This document shows, piece after piece, positions 31,813 through 40,211 of a DNA stretch of 64,000 bases; within the stretch, counting starts at the first letter, position 1; the number at the start of each line of letters is the position of its first letter. Where the stretch lies: the NCBI GenBank assembly GCA_035690495.1, contig DASSKK010000001.1, positions 1 to 64,000 on the forward strand. Reading direction: 5' to 3'. The notes below the pieces were generated by a model. That model had not been told where the DNA came from, did no database searches, and saw only the letters and a program-made list of their open reading frames with translations. The DNA comes from DASSKK01 sp035690495 (lineage in GTDB: Bacteria; Actinomycetota; Actinomycetes; Propionibacteriales; Nocardioidaceae). Made by a program: the position numbers and the translations under genes.

Positions 31813-33056
31813 GAGGCGCTCCCGAAGACCACCGCGACGTTGGCGCCGCCGAAGCCGAAGGAGTTGTTCATCGCCGCGATGTCGCCCGCGGGGAGGTCGC
31901 GCTGCTTGGTGGCGATGTCGAGGTCGACCTCCGGGTCGAGCGAGTCCAGGTTGATCGTCGGCGGGACCGTGCGGTCGCGCAGCGCCAGGACCGTCGCGAT
32001 CGACTCCAGCGCTCCCGCCCCCCCGAGCAGGTGGCCGGTCATCGACTTCGTGCTGGTCACCACGACCCGGTCGGCCGCTGCCCCGAGGACGGCGTGGATC
32101 ATCAGGCCCTCCGCGACGTCTCCCAGCGGCGTCGACGTCGCATGGGCGTTGATGTGCACGACGTCCTGCGGCTCGATGCCTGCCTCCCGGATCGCCAGCG
32201 TCATCGCCCGGGACCCGCCCTGTCCGGAAGGGTCCGGCTGGGCGATGTCGTGGGCGTCGGCGGTGATGCCCGCACCGAGCACCTCGGCGTACACCTTCGC
32301 CCCGCGGGCCTTCGCGTGCTCCTCGGACTCGAGGATCAGCACTCCGGCACCCTCGCCGAGCACGAAGCCGTCGCGGTCGACGTCCCACGGGCGGGAGACG
32401 GCCGTAGGGTCGCCGCCCTTCTTCGACAGCGCCATCATCTGCGCGAACGCCGCCATGGGCAGGGCGTGGATGGCCGCCTCGGTGCCTCCGGCCAGGACGA
32501 CGTCGGCACGACCCAGCCGGATCTGGTCGACGGCCAACGCGATGCCCTCGTTGCCGGACGCGCACGCCGAGACCGGCGTGTTGACGGCCGCCCGGGCCCC
32601 GACGTACAGGCTTAGGTTCGCCGCCGGTGCGTTCGGCATCAGCATCGGCACCGACAGGGGGGAGACGCGGCGTGGCCCCTTGTCCCTGAGCAGGTCGTAG
32701 TTCGCGAGCAGGGTCTGGACACCGCCGATCCCCGACGCCATCGCGACGCCGAGCCGGTCGTGGTCGAGGGCATCGCCCGCCTCGGCCAGCCCGCTGTCGG
32801 CCCACGCCTCCATCGCCGCCACCAGGGCGAGCTGGGAGGTGCGGTCCAGCCGGCGTGCCTTCACCCGGTCGAGCACCTCGGTGGGGTCGACCGCGGCGGT
32901 CCCGGCGATCTTCACCGGCAGGTCCTGGGCCCACTCCTGCTCGAGGGTGCGTACGCCGGACGTTCCGGCGAGCAGCGCGCGCCAGGTGCTGGCGACGTCA
33001 CCGCCGACCGGGGACGTGGTTCCGAGCCCGGTGACGAGGACTCGTGTGGCGCTCAT
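31809..33056 (-). CDS. fabF: 3-oxoacyl-[ACP] synthase II (KAS II)
   Basis: A 415-residue condensing enzyme. The active-site Cys lies in T-P-V-S-A-C-A-S-G-N-E-G; catalytic His are in I-N-A-H-A-T-S-T-P-L-G-D and K-S-M-T-G-H-L-L-G-G-A-G. The C-terminal N-S-F-G-F-G-G-A-N-V-A is the usual glycine-rich loop. It extends acyl-ACP chains. It is followed directly by accD and preceded by acpP, the standard actinobacterial order. Confidence 0.96.
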   Translation of the reverse strand: MSATRVLVTGLGTTSPVGGDVASTWRALLAGTSGVRTLEQEWAQDLPVKIAGTAAVDPTEVLDRVKARRLDRTSQLALVAAMEAWADSGLAEAGDALDHDRLGVAMASGIGGVQTLLANYDLLRDKGPRRVSPLSVPMLMPNAPAANLSLYVGARAAVNTPVSACASGNEGIALAVDQIRLGRADVVLAGGTEAAIHALPMAAFAQMMALSKKGGDPTAVSRPWDVDRDGFVLGEGAGVLILESEEHAKARGAKVYAEVLGAGITADAHDIAQPDPSGQGGSRAMTLAIREAGIEPQDVVHINAHATSTPLGDVAEGLMIHAVLGAAADRVVVTSTKSMTGHLLGGAGALESIATVLALRDRTVPPTINLDSLDPEVDLDIATKQRDLPAGDIAAMNNSFGFGGANVAVVFGSAS

Positions 33057-33097
33057 CGTTGTCTCTCACCTCATGGTGTCGCGCGGAGCGGTGGGGG

Positions 33098-33346
33098 TCA
33101 GCCGTTCTGGGCGCGCTCGATGAACGCGACCGCGTCGCCGACGGTTTTGAGGTTCTTCACCTCGTCGTCGGGGATCTTGACGTCGAACTTCTCCTCGGCG
33201 GCGACGACGACCTCGACCATCGACAGCGAGTCGACGTCCAGGTCCTCCACGAACGACTTGTCGAGCTGGACGTCGTCGGCGGGGATGCCGGCGACCTCGT
33301 TGACGATCTCGGCGAGGTCTGCACGGATCTCTTCGGTGCTGGCCAT
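33098..33346 (-). CDS. acpP: Acyl carrier protein
   Basis: An 82-residue acidic protein with the phosphopantetheine Ser in D-L-D-V-D-S-L-S-M-V-E-V-V. Flanking helices are typical: E-I-R-A-D-L-A-E-I-V-N-E-V at the N-terminus and V-K-N-L-K-T-V-G-D-A-V at the C-terminus. It carries growing chains for FabD, FabH and FabF encoded beside it. ATG at 33346 is chosen over an ATG six codons upstream because the ACP helix starts immediately and AGGAG lies just before it. Confidence 0.96.
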   Translation of the reverse strand: MASTEEIRADLAEIVNEVAGIPADDVQLDKSFVEDLDVDSLSMVEVVVAAEEKFDVKIPDDEVKNLKTVGDAVAFIERAQNG

Positions 33347-33349
33347 CGG

Positions 33350-33420
33350 GTGGGTCTCCTTCACTGGGTGGATGGTGGGTAGTTGGGCTGGTGGGTGGGT
33401 AGGTGTGTCTGGTGGGTGGC
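33350..33420 (+). other. G-tract-rich spacer between fabH and acpP (possible G-quadruplex)
   Basis: The 119-bp gap between fabH and acpP holds many GGGT/GGTGGGT units on the plus strand (for example GGGTGGATGGTGGGTAG and GGTGGGTGGGTAGG). This is enough for a G-quadruplex on the strand that templates the operon. The mRNA would be C-rich here. It may influence the relative expression of acpP. Confidence 0.4.
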
Positions 33421-33465
33421 GTACGTCGGGCAGGGTGACCCGGGACGGTAGTCGCGTCGGTCGGG

Positions 33466-34470
33466 CTAGGGGACCTTCACGACCTGCCCGGCGTAGGCGA
33501 GTCCGGCCCCGAAGGCGATCAGCAGCGCGGTGTCGCCGCTGCGGGCCTCGCCCTCGGCGATCATCCGGTCCAGCGCCATCGGCACCGACGCCGCCGACGT
33601 GTTGCCCTGGTCTGCGATGTCGCGGGCGATCCTCACCCGGTCGGGCAGCTTCATCGAACGCGCCATCGCGTCGATGATGCGCATGTTGGCCTGGTGCGGC
33701 ACGAACACGTCGAGCTCGTCGACGGTGATCCCGGCGGCGTCGAGGGTGGCTTGCGCCGCCTTGGCCATGTCGAAGGCTGCCCAGCGGAAGACCGGGTTGC
33801 CCTGCATGACCAGGTGCGGCATCGACGGATGCTCGGAAGCGACGACGTCACGCCAGTCCTCCTTCTGCCGGATCAGGTCGTACTGCTCGCCGTCGGACCC
33901 CCAGACCACCGGTCCGATGCCCGGCTCGTCGGCGGGCCCGACCACTGCCGCGCCGGCCCCGTCGGCGAAGATGAACGCGGTGCCCCGGTCGGTGGCGCTG
34001 GTCAGGTCGGACAGCCGCTCGACGCCGATCACCAGCACGTTCTTGGCGCTTCCGCCGCGGACCATGTCCGAGGCGAGCGCGACCCCGTGGCAGAAGCCGG
34101 CGCAGGCCGCGGAGATGTCGAAGGCGGCAGGCTGTGGCAGGCCGAGCTCGTAGGCGATCGCGGTGGCGATCGCCGGAGTCTGCAGCATGTGCGAGACCGT
34201 GGCCACGACGACCGCGTCGATCTGGGCCGGGTCGACGCCCGCACGTTCGATGGCCTTGCGTGAGGCCTCGACCGACATGGACTGGACGGTCTCGTGCTCG
34301 GCGGCCCAGCGCCGCTGCCTGATCCCGGAGCGCTGCTGGATCCACTCGTCGCTGGAGTCGATCGCCTCGATGACGTCGGCGTTCGGGATCACCCGGCTCG
34401 GCCGGTAGCTGCCGAGCCCGAGGATCGTGGCGTGCCGGCTGCCGGTGGAGTCGTTCAACCGGGTGTTCAC
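33466..34470 (-). CDS. fabH: 3-oxoacyl-[ACP] synthase III
   Basis: A 334-residue initiating condensing enzyme. Active-site Cys in D-I-S-A-A-C-A-G-F-C-H-G; catalytic His in F-V-P-H-Q-A-N-M-R-I; catalytic Asn in D-Q-G-N-T-S-A-A-S-V-P. It condenses an acyl-CoA primer with malonyl-ACP. GTG at 34470 overlaps the fabD stop (GTGA) and precedes L-G-S-Y-R-P-S-R-V-I-P-N by a short leader, so translational coupling to fabD is likely. Confidence 0.95.
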   Translation of the reverse strand: MNTRLNDSTGSRHATILGLGSYRPSRVIPNADVIEAIDSSDEWIQQRSGIRQRRWAAEHETVQSMSVEASRKAIERAGVDPAQIDAVVVATVSHMLQTPAIATAIAYELGLPQPAAFDISAACAGFCHGVALASDMVRGGSAKNVLVIGVERLSDLTSATDRGTAFIFADGAGAAVVGPADEPGIGPVVWGSDGEQYDLIRQKEDWRDVVASEHPSMPHLVMQGNPVFRWAAFDMAKAAQATLDAAGITVDELDVFVPHQANMRIIDAMARSMKLPDRVRIARDIADQGNTSAASVPMALDRMIAEGEARSGDTALLIAFGAGLAYAGQVVKVP

Positions 34471-35654
34471 GACGGCACCCCTTCGGGGTGGAGGCGGATC
34501 AGCGGCTGGCCCGGGGAGACCAGGTCGCCGTCCTGGACCAGCCACTCGACGATCGTGCCGCCGTGCGGGGCGGTGACCGCGGTCTGGTCACGCAGGCTCT
34601 GCACGGCGCCGATGCTCGACCGTGCCGCGAGCGTGTCGCCCTCGTTCAGGTCGGGAACCTGGTGGAAGGTCCCCTTGGCGGGTGCCACCAGCATCCGCCA
34701 CGTGGGCGCGGTGTCGATGGCGGAGGCCACGCCGTGCTTGTCCGCGAACGCGCGCGCGTCGTCGAGCTGGTCGGGCGTCTTCAACGCGAACGTCTCCACG
34801 CCCTTCATCGCGCGCTTGGCGATCCCGGTCAGGGTCCCGGCTGGCGGCATCTCGAGCAGGCCGGTCACGCCGAGGTCGAGCATGGTCTCCATGCACAGGT
34901 CCCACCTGACCGGCGTGTTCACCGCCGTCACCAGCCGCTTGATCACCTCGCGTCCGTCGTGGACGACCAGGCCGTCGCGGTTGGAGATGAACGGCGCCCG
35001 TGGGTCGTGGGTGGAGACCGCGCGTGCCAGTCCGGCGAGTACGTCGACCGCGGGGGCCATGTGCTCGGTGTGGAAGGCGCCGGCCACCGACAGCGGGACC
35101 AGCCGAGCCTTCGCGGGCGGTGCGTCCGCGAGCCTCGCAAGCTGATCGAGGGTGCCGGCCGCGACCACCTGTCCGGGACCGTTGTCGTTCGCGGGGGTCA
35201 GGCCGTGCGCGGAGAGGGCGGCGAGCACCTCTGCGCGGTCGCCGCCGAGCACGGCGGTCATTCCGGTCGGTGTTGCGGCCGCGGCTGCGGCCATCGCCCG
35301 GCCGCGCTCGCGCACCAGCACCATCGCCTGCTCGGCGGTGATCGCACGCGCGCCTGCCGCGGCGGTCAGCTCGCCGACGCTGTGACCTGCGACCGCACCC
35401 ACCTTGCGAAACGCGTCGGCGGGGTGGGGGAACAGCTCGAGGGCGGCCAGCAGTCCGGAGGCGACGAGCAGGGGCTGGGCGACCGCGGTGTCGCGGATGG
35501 TCTCGGCGTCCGCGTCGGTGCCGTAATGCCGCAGGTCGAGCCCGGACACGGCCGAGAGCCAGTCGAGCCGCTCGCCGAAGGTGGGCTGTTCGAGCCACGG
35601 GCTCAGGAATCCGGGGGCCTGGGCTCCCTGCCCGGGAGCGACGATCACGAGCAC
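34467..35654 (-). CDS. fabD: Malonyl-CoA:ACP transacylase with C-terminal biotinyl/lipoyl-like tail
   Basis: A ~395-residue transacylase. L-V-I-V-A-P-G-Q-G-A-Q opens the domain, and the active-site Ser is in V-A-G-H-S-V-G-E-L-T-A. Catalytic His is in G-A-F-H-T-E-H-M-A. Residues ~350-395 add a segment (V-T-A-P-H-G-G-T-I-V-E-W-L-V-Q-D-G-D and P-G-Q-P-L-I-R-L) that looks like the first half of a biotinyl/lipoyl hammerhead domain but lacks the modified Lys. GTG codons at 35663, 35654 and 35648 are all possible starts; 35654 best matches the family. It follows fasR. Confidence 0.93.
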   Translation of the reverse strand: MLVIVAPGQGAQAPGFLSPWLEQPTFGERLDWLSAVSGLDLRHYGTDADAETIRDTAVAQPLLVASGLLAALELFPHPADAFRKVGAVAGHSVGELTAAAGARAITAEQAMVLVRERGRAMAAAAAATPTGMTAVLGGDRAEVLAALSAHGLTPANDNGPGQVVAAGTLDQLARLADAPPAKARLVPLSVAGAFHTEHMAPAVDVLAGLARAVSTHDPRAPFISNRDGLVVHDGREVIKRLVTAVNTPVRWDLCMETMLDLGVTGLLEMPPAGTLTGIAKRAMKGVETFALKTPDQLDDARAFADKHGVASAIDTAPTWRMLVAPAKGTFHQVPDLNEGDTLAARSSIGAVQSLRDQTAVTAPHGGTIVEWLVQDGDLVSPGQPLIRLHPEGVPS

Positions 35655-35722
35655 GAGGTCCACTGTGCCGTGTGGCCGGCCCGCACGGAGGGTTGCCACG
35701 CACGAAGTTCGGCGCAGCAATC

Positions 35723-35739
35723 TTGTGGGAATCCTACAA
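35723..35739 (-). promoter_or_regulatory. 17-bp palindrome before fabD, candidate FasR operator
   Basis: TTGTGGGAATCCTACAA has the symmetric form TTGT-x-GG-x-A-x-CC-x-ACAA. It lies in the short fasR-fabD interval, overlapping the fasR stop codon. In streptomycetes FasR activates the fab operon from the fabD upstream region. Position and symmetry suit that role here. Confidence 0.5.
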
Positions 35740-36960
35740 ATCCGGCGTGGGCGCCACCAAGCGCCCGAGCGTGAGCGCGATGCGGCACGTGTAGCCGCCA
35801 CGCGGGTCGGTCACCGACAACCCGGTGAGGTCGCTGGCCCGACGGAGCCGGTAGCGCACGGTGTTCGCGTGCACGAACAGGCTGCGCGCGGTGCCCTCGA
35901 TGGAGCCACCGTGGTCCAGGAACGTCGCCACCGTCTCCAGCAGCGTGCCCGCCTCCTGCAGCGGGACGTACACCTGGCGCACCAGCTGGCGGCGGGCGTG
36001 CCCGTCCCCGGACAGTGCGCGTTCGGGCAGCAGGTCGTCGGCGCACACCGGTCGTGGGGCCTCGGGCCACCCCGGTGCAGCGCGCAGGCCGGCGACCGCC
36101 GCGCGGCCGGACACGTGGGCGCTGACCAGGTCCGCCACCAGCGGGCCGACCACGACCGGTCCGTCACCGAAGTGCCGCACGATCGCCGCTCCCGCCTTGT
36201 CGGCGTTGTCGACACCGCCGAGCACGACGACCAGTCGGTCGCCCTGGACGGCTCCCAGGGCGTCGAGGCCGTGGTGGCGCGCGGAACGGCGTACCTGGTC
36301 GATGATGGTTTCCCGCCCCCCGCCCGTGCTGCGGCCGTTGCCTTCCGGAGAGTGGCCCAGCACCACCACCACACCGTCGCGCGCCGCCCAGCCCAGCGCA
36401 CTGGCGCGGGAGCCGACGCTGTCGTCGGCTTCGGCGCGCAGCACCGAGTCGACCACCAGCGCCTCGAGGCGGGCGTCCCACGCGCCACGCTGCTCGGCGG
36501 CGTGGGCGTAGACCTCGGCAGTGGCGAAAGCGATCTCGCGTGCGTAGCGGACGATGGACTCCTGCACCTCGCCGGCGTCGTCTTCCCCGACGGCGCTGAC
36601 CACGTTCTCCTCGACCACCTCGATGCTGGAACGCACCATCTCCACGGTTTGGTGGAAGCTCACAACGCCTGTGAGGGCGCGCGGTGCGGCTCCGAAGATC
36701 TCTGTGGCCGCCGCGGTGCCGGTGTCAGGCTCGCGGTACCACGCCACGAACGCGTTGATTCCTGCCTGCACGATCAGTCCGATCCAGGACCTGTCCTCCG
36801 CGGACAAGTCCCGGAACCACGGCATGTCGCGCTCCATACGCGCCACGGCTGCCGTGCTCAGCGCGCCCACCGACTTCTCCAGCCGCCGCGCGATCCGGGA
36901 CCGGGCGCGGGCACCGACGGGCTCGCGCGGACCGCGAGGAGCTCGTGCGTCGGGTGCCAT
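35734..36960 (-). CDS. fasR: FasR-like PucR-family regulator of fatty-acid synthesis
   Basis: A 408-residue regulator. The long N-terminal sensor region begins near A-R-S-R-I-A-R-R-L-E-K-S-V-G-A-L-S. The C-terminal PucR-type HTH shows F-L-D-H-G-G-S-I-E-G-T-A-R-S-L-F-V-H-A-N-T-V-R-Y-R-L-R-R (residues ~352-380). The location directly upstream of fabD is that of FasR in Streptomyces, which activates fabD-fabH-acpP-fabF. It is therefore the likely local activator rather than a purine regulator, despite the nearby purine operon. Confidence 0.88.
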   Translation of the reverse strand: MAPDARAPRGPREPVGARARSRIARRLEKSVGALSTAAVARMERDMPWFRDLSAEDRSWIGLIVQAGINAFVAWYREPDTGTAAATEIFGAAPRALTGVVSFHQTVEMVRSSIEVVEENVVSAVGEDDAGEVQESIVRYAREIAFATAEVYAHAAEQRGAWDARLEALVVDSVLRAEADDSVGSRASALGWAARDGVVVVLGHSPEGNGRSTGGGRETIIDQVRRSARHHGLDALGAVQGDRLVVVLGGVDNADKAGAAIVRHFGDGPVVVGPLVADLVSAHVSGRAAVAGLRAAPGWPEAPRPVCADDLLPERALSGDGHARRQLVRQVYVPLQEAGTLLETVATFLDHGGSIEGTARSLFVHANTVRYRLRRASDLTGLSVTDPRGGYTCRIALTLGRLVAPTPDL

Positions 36961-36984
36961 GGGACCCGAGCGTAGTCACTGGCC

Positions 36985-37359
36985 TCAGCGGTGGCCGGTG
37001 TCGTCGGTGGTCACGCCCGGGATCGGCCCGCCGGTCTCCGGACCGCCGCCGGGCAGGGCGATGCTATAGTGCTCGGCGAGGTCTGCCTCGCGGTCCTCGG
37101 CGATCCGGCCGGCCCCGGCCTGCGCGTCCGGCGCATTCTCGATCGTCGCCCGGTCGTACGGCGTCAGCAGCCGGCCCTCGGCGTCGAAGGTCGCCTCCGC
37201 AACGGGCAGCGTCACCGGGCCGGTGGTCGCCTCGATCGTCACCCACGACGGTCGACGGGTGAGGCGCTCGAGGTAGACCTTCTGCACCCGCCCGACCAGG
37301 ACGCCCTCCCGGTCGAGCACCTCGGCGCCTTCGAGCTGGGACACGTCTGCGCCTTCCAT
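36985..37359 (-). CDS. PRC-barrel domain protein
   Basis: A 124-residue protein. Residues ~5-60 form a PRC barrel (L-E-G-A-E-V-L-D-R-E-G-V-L-V-G-R-V-Q-K-V-Y-L). A hydrophilic tail follows with D-R-A-T-I-E-N-A-P and a Gly/Pro-rich end. Such proteins occur in RNA processing and stress responses. The start at 37359 is the last in-frame ATG before the barrel. Its stop lies 25 bp before fasR, same direction, so it may share that transcript. Confidence 0.8.
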   Translation of the reverse strand: MEGADVSQLEGAEVLDREGVLVGRVQKVYLERLTRRPSWVTIEATTGPVTLPVAEATFDAEGRLLTPYDRATIENAPDAQAGAGRIAEDREADLAEHYSIALPGGGPETGGPIPGVTTDDTGHR

Positions 37360-37486
37360 GGCCCTGTCGTACCCAATCCGGGCATCAGCAGCCGACGCTG
37401 TCCAACATCCCATGGTGGAGCGGTGGCTCCAGGGAGGCTGGGCGGTGACGCTGGTTCGGTAGACTGCTCTCATTCCGATCCCTGAA

Positions 37487-37499
37487 TTCTATTATCGAA
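37487..37499 (+). promoter_or_regulatory. TTC-N7-GAA site upstream of the MBL hydrolase gene
   Basis: TTCTATTATCGAA lies 13 bp before the GTG start of the MBL gene. A closely similar TTCAAATATCGAA (44845-44857) lies upstream of the ABC transporter binding protein. The shared form TTC-W-A-W-TATC-GAA suggests one regulator, possibly the IclR protein at 45030, controls both. Confidence 0.5.
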
Positions 37500-37512
37500 C
37501 GAAGGTGGCATC

Positions 37513-38472
37513 GTGGCGAAGGCGTTCGCGTCCTCTGCCGACCTCGACGAGAAGGAGCAGACCTTCGAGGTGCTCGCGGACGGGGTCTACGCGCTGACCG
37601 CGGAGGGCGACCCGAACATCGGCGCGGTCGAAGGGGAGGACTTCCTGGTCTGCTTCGAGGCGCTGGCGACGCCCGTGGCCGCTCGGGAGTGGCTGGCCCG
37701 GCTGCGCGAGCACACCGACAAGCCGGTGAAGTACCTCGTGCTGTCGCACTACCACGCCGTACGCGTCCTCGGCGCCAGCGCCTTCGACGCGGAGGTGATC
37801 ATCGCCCACGAGAACACCCGCGCGCTGGTCGCCGAGCGCGGCCGGCAGGACTGGGAGTCGGAGTACGGCCGGATGCCGAGGCTGTTCAAGGAGCCGGAGT
37901 CGATCCCGGGGCTGACCTGGCCGACCGCGACGTTCAGCGACCGGGCCACGATCCACCTCGGTGGCGACCGCGGGGAGGTGGTGCTCACCTACTGCGGACG
38001 CGGCCACACCGAGGGCGACATCGTGGCCTGGCTGCCGAAGCAGAAGATCCTGTTCGCCGGCGACCTCGTCGAGTCGCAGGCGGCGCTCTACACCGGCGAC
38101 GCGTTCCACCGGGACTGGACCAGCGGCACGTTGGACAACGTCGCCGCGCTCGGCGCAGAGACGCTCATCGGCGGACGCGGTGCTGTGGCGCACGGCGCCG
38201 ACGCAGTCGCTGCCTCGATCACCCAGACGCGACACTTCCTCGACGTGATGCTCGGCGAGGTCGGGAAGGTGCATGACGCAGGCGGCTCCTTGAAGGAGGC
38301 CTTCGAGAACAGCCATGCCGCGCTCGTCGACGAGTACGGGTCCTGGCCGATCTTCGAGCACTGCCTGCCCTTCGATGTGTCGCGGTGCTGGGACGAGCTG
38401 TCCGGCGTCGAGCGGCCGGTGATCTGGACCGCCGAACGCGACCGCGAGGTGTGGGACCAGCTGCAGGACTAG
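37513..38472 (+). CDS. MBL-fold hydrolase with degenerate metal motif
   Basis: A 319-residue metallo-beta-lactamase-fold protein. L-V-L-S-H-Y-H-A-V-R-V-L-G occupies the H-x-H-x-D-H position but has Val-Arg in place of Asp-His, so the second metal site is altered. G-R-G-H-T-E-G-D and F-A-G-D-L-V keep later ligands. The family includes quinoprotein-relay and alkyl/aryl-sulfatase-like hydrolases. GTG start with GAAGG ahead. The monooxygenase gene follows after 14 bp, so the two form a catabolic operon. Confidence 0.82.
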   Translation: MAKAFASSADLDEKEQTFEVLADGVYALTAEGDPNIGAVEGEDFLVCFEALATPVAAREWLARLREHTDKPVKYLVLSHYHAVRVLGASAFDAEVIIAHENTRALVAERGRQDWESEYGRMPRLFKEPESIPGLTWPTATFSDRATIHLGGDRGEVVLTYCGRGHTEGDIVAWLPKQKILFAGDLVESQAALYTGDAFHRDWTSGTLDNVAALGAETLIGGRGAVAHGADAVAASITQTRHFLDVMLGEVGKVHDAGGSLKEAFENSHAALVDEYGSWPIFEHCLPFDVSRCWDELSGVERPVIWTAERDREVWDQLQD

Positions 38473-38486
38473 CGGGGAAGCCAGCG

Positions 38487-40211
38487 GTGGAGACGGTGGA
38501 CGCGCAACGGGTGCTGGTCGTCGGCAACGGCCCGGTCGGACAGACCACCGCGCTGCTGCTCGCCCGGTGGGGCATCCCGGTGCTGCTCGTCGACCGGCGA
38601 CCGGCACGCGACGCGATCGGCTCCAAGGCGATCTGCCAGCAGCGCGACGTGCTCGACGTGTGGGCCGTGTGCGGCGCCGGTGAGCAGATCGCGGACGAGG
38701 GCGTCACCTGGACGACGGCGCGCACGTTCTACCGCGACCGGGAGCTGTTCGGCTACGACATCGCCGACCCGGGCCTGGCACACTTCCCGCCGTTCGTGAA
38801 CATCTCGCAGACCCGCACCGAGCAGCTGCTCGACGAGCAGATCGCCGGCCAGCCGCTGATCGAGGTGCGCTGGGGATGCGACGTGCTCGGTCTCGAGCAG
38901 GACGAGCACGAGGTGCGGCTGCGCTGCGGCGTGCGGAGCGGCAGGGACGGTACGCCGGGCGATCAGACGCTGCGGGCGGCGTACGTCGTGGCCTGCGTCG
39001 GCGCGCACTGCGACACGGTGCACGACGCGCTCGGGGTCGGCTTCGACGGCACCGGGTTCGCGGACCGGTTCCTGATCTGCGACATCCGCACCGACCTGCC
39101 CGGCTGGGCGAAGGAACGCCGGTTCTACTTCGACCCCGAGTGGAACCCGGGCCGGCAGGTGCTCATCCACCCCTGCCCGGACTCGACCTACCGGATCGAC
39201 TGGCAGGTCCCGCCGGACTTCGACCTCGCCGCCGAGGAGGCCGACGGCGGGCTGGACCGCCGGATCCGCAAGGTGATCGGCGAGCAGGACTACGAGCTGG
39301 TCTGGCACTCGGTCTACCGGTTCTCCTCGCGGATCGTCTCCCGGATGCAGGTCGGCCGGGCGCTGCTCGCCGGCGACTGCGCCCACCTGGTCGCGCCGTT
39401 CGGCGCCCGAGGGCTGAACGCCGGTGTCGCCGACGCCGAGAACGCTGCCTGGAAGCTGGCGTTCGTGCTGCATGGGTGGGGTGGCGGGGGACTGCATGGG
39501 TGGGGTGGCGGGGGACTGCATCGGCGGGGTGGCGGGGGGCTGCATGGGCGGGGTGGCGGGGGGCTGCTCGCCAGCTACCACGACGAACGGCACGCCGCCG
39601 CGCGGGAGAACCTCGACGTCACCACCGCGACGATGGACTTCCTGGTGCCGCAGACCGACGCCGAGCGCGCGCACCGCCGCGACGTCCTCGAACGCGCAGG
39701 CGTCGACGCCGAGGCCAGGGCCGAGGTCGACTCGGGGCGGCTCTCGGAGCCGTTCTGGTACGCCGGCTCACCGCTGGTCACCCCGGCAGCGCACCGTCCC
39801 GCAGCAGTCCGCCCCGAGCGCGGGGCTGCCCAGCTCCCCGGCCCCGGGGTGATCGTGCCCGACGTGCCGATCCGGGTCGCGGGGCGCGCGACCCGCAGCC
39901 GCGCGATCCTGCGTGACGGTTTCGCGTTCCTGGCCACGCCGGGCGTCGACCCTTCCGCCTTGCGCGCCGCCCGAGACGCGGGCGCCGACGGCATGCCGGT
40001 CTCCGTGCACGAGCTGGCCGACATCGATCCTGACGGCGCGTTGGCCGTCGCGCTCGACGTACACCCGGGTGAGCTGTGGCTCGTGCGCCCGGATGCCCAC
40101 GTCGCCGCGGTGCTCAGTGATCCGGGGCCGGAGCCCGTGACCGCGGCGGTACGTCGTGCCCTCGGCCGGGCACCCCGCCCGGCGGACCGGCCGCTGAGTC
40201 GCCGCGCCTGA
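38487..40211 (+). CDS. FAD-dependent aromatic monooxygenase with Gly-rich repeat insert
   Basis: A 574-residue class A flavoprotein hydroxylase of the MhpA/phenol hydroxylase type. FAD motif V-V-G-N-G-P-V-G-Q-T-T-A-L-L-L near the start; second FAD motif L-L-A-G-D-C-A-H-L-V-A-P-F-G-A-R-G-L-N-A-G near residue 295. The C-terminus has a thioredoxin-like tail. At residues 328-359 a fourfold L-H-G-W-G-G-G-G-type repeat (four 24-bp units) replaces a short loop before the S-Y-H-D-E-R helix. GTG 38487 is the start nearest the FAD motif. The 3' end overlaps the convergent livM gene by 98 bp. Confidence 0.88.
   Translation: METVDAQRVLVVGNGPVGQTTALLLARWGIPVLLVDRRPARDAIGSKAICQQRDVLDVWAVCGAGEQIADEGVTWTTARTFYRDRELFGYDIADPGLAHFPPFVNISQTRTEQLLDEQIAGQPLIEVRWGCDVLGLEQDEHEVRLRCGVRSGRDGTPGDQTLRAAYVVACVGAHCDTVHDALGVGFDGTGFADRFLICDIRTDLPGWAKERRFYFDPEWNPGRQVLIHPCPDSTYRIDWQVPPDFDLAAEEADGGLDRRIRKVIGEQDYELVWHSVYRFSSRIVSRMQVGRALLAGDCAHLVAPFGARGLNAGVADAENAAWKLAFVLHGWGGGGLHGWGGGGLHRRGGGGLHGRGGGGLLASYHDERHAAARENLDVTTATMDFLVPQTDAERAHRRDVLERAGVDAEARAEVDSGRLSEPFWYAGSPLVTPAAHRPAAVRPERGAAQLPGPGVIVPDVPIRVAGRATRSRAILRDGFAFLATPGVDPSALRAARDAGADGMPVSVHELADIDPDGALAVALDVHPGELWLVRPDAHVAAVLSDPGPEPVTAAVRRALGRAPRPADRPLSRRA
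39468..39563 (+). repeat. Four tandem 24-bp units inside the monooxygenase gene
   Basis: Units start at 39468, 39492, 39516 and 39540. Consensus begins CTGCATGGGTGGGGTGGCGG and ends GGGA or GGGG. Being 24 bp, each adds eight residues without a frameshift. The first two units are identical, so recent expansion is likely. A related copy sits in uraD at 22917-22966. Confidence 0.92.

Noticed and set aside
29848..32700. A 950-codon plus-strand open frame opposite dps, accD and fabF
   Set aside because: It is the antisense shadow of well-recognised genes; very high GC leaves stop-free frames. Its residues show no family motif.
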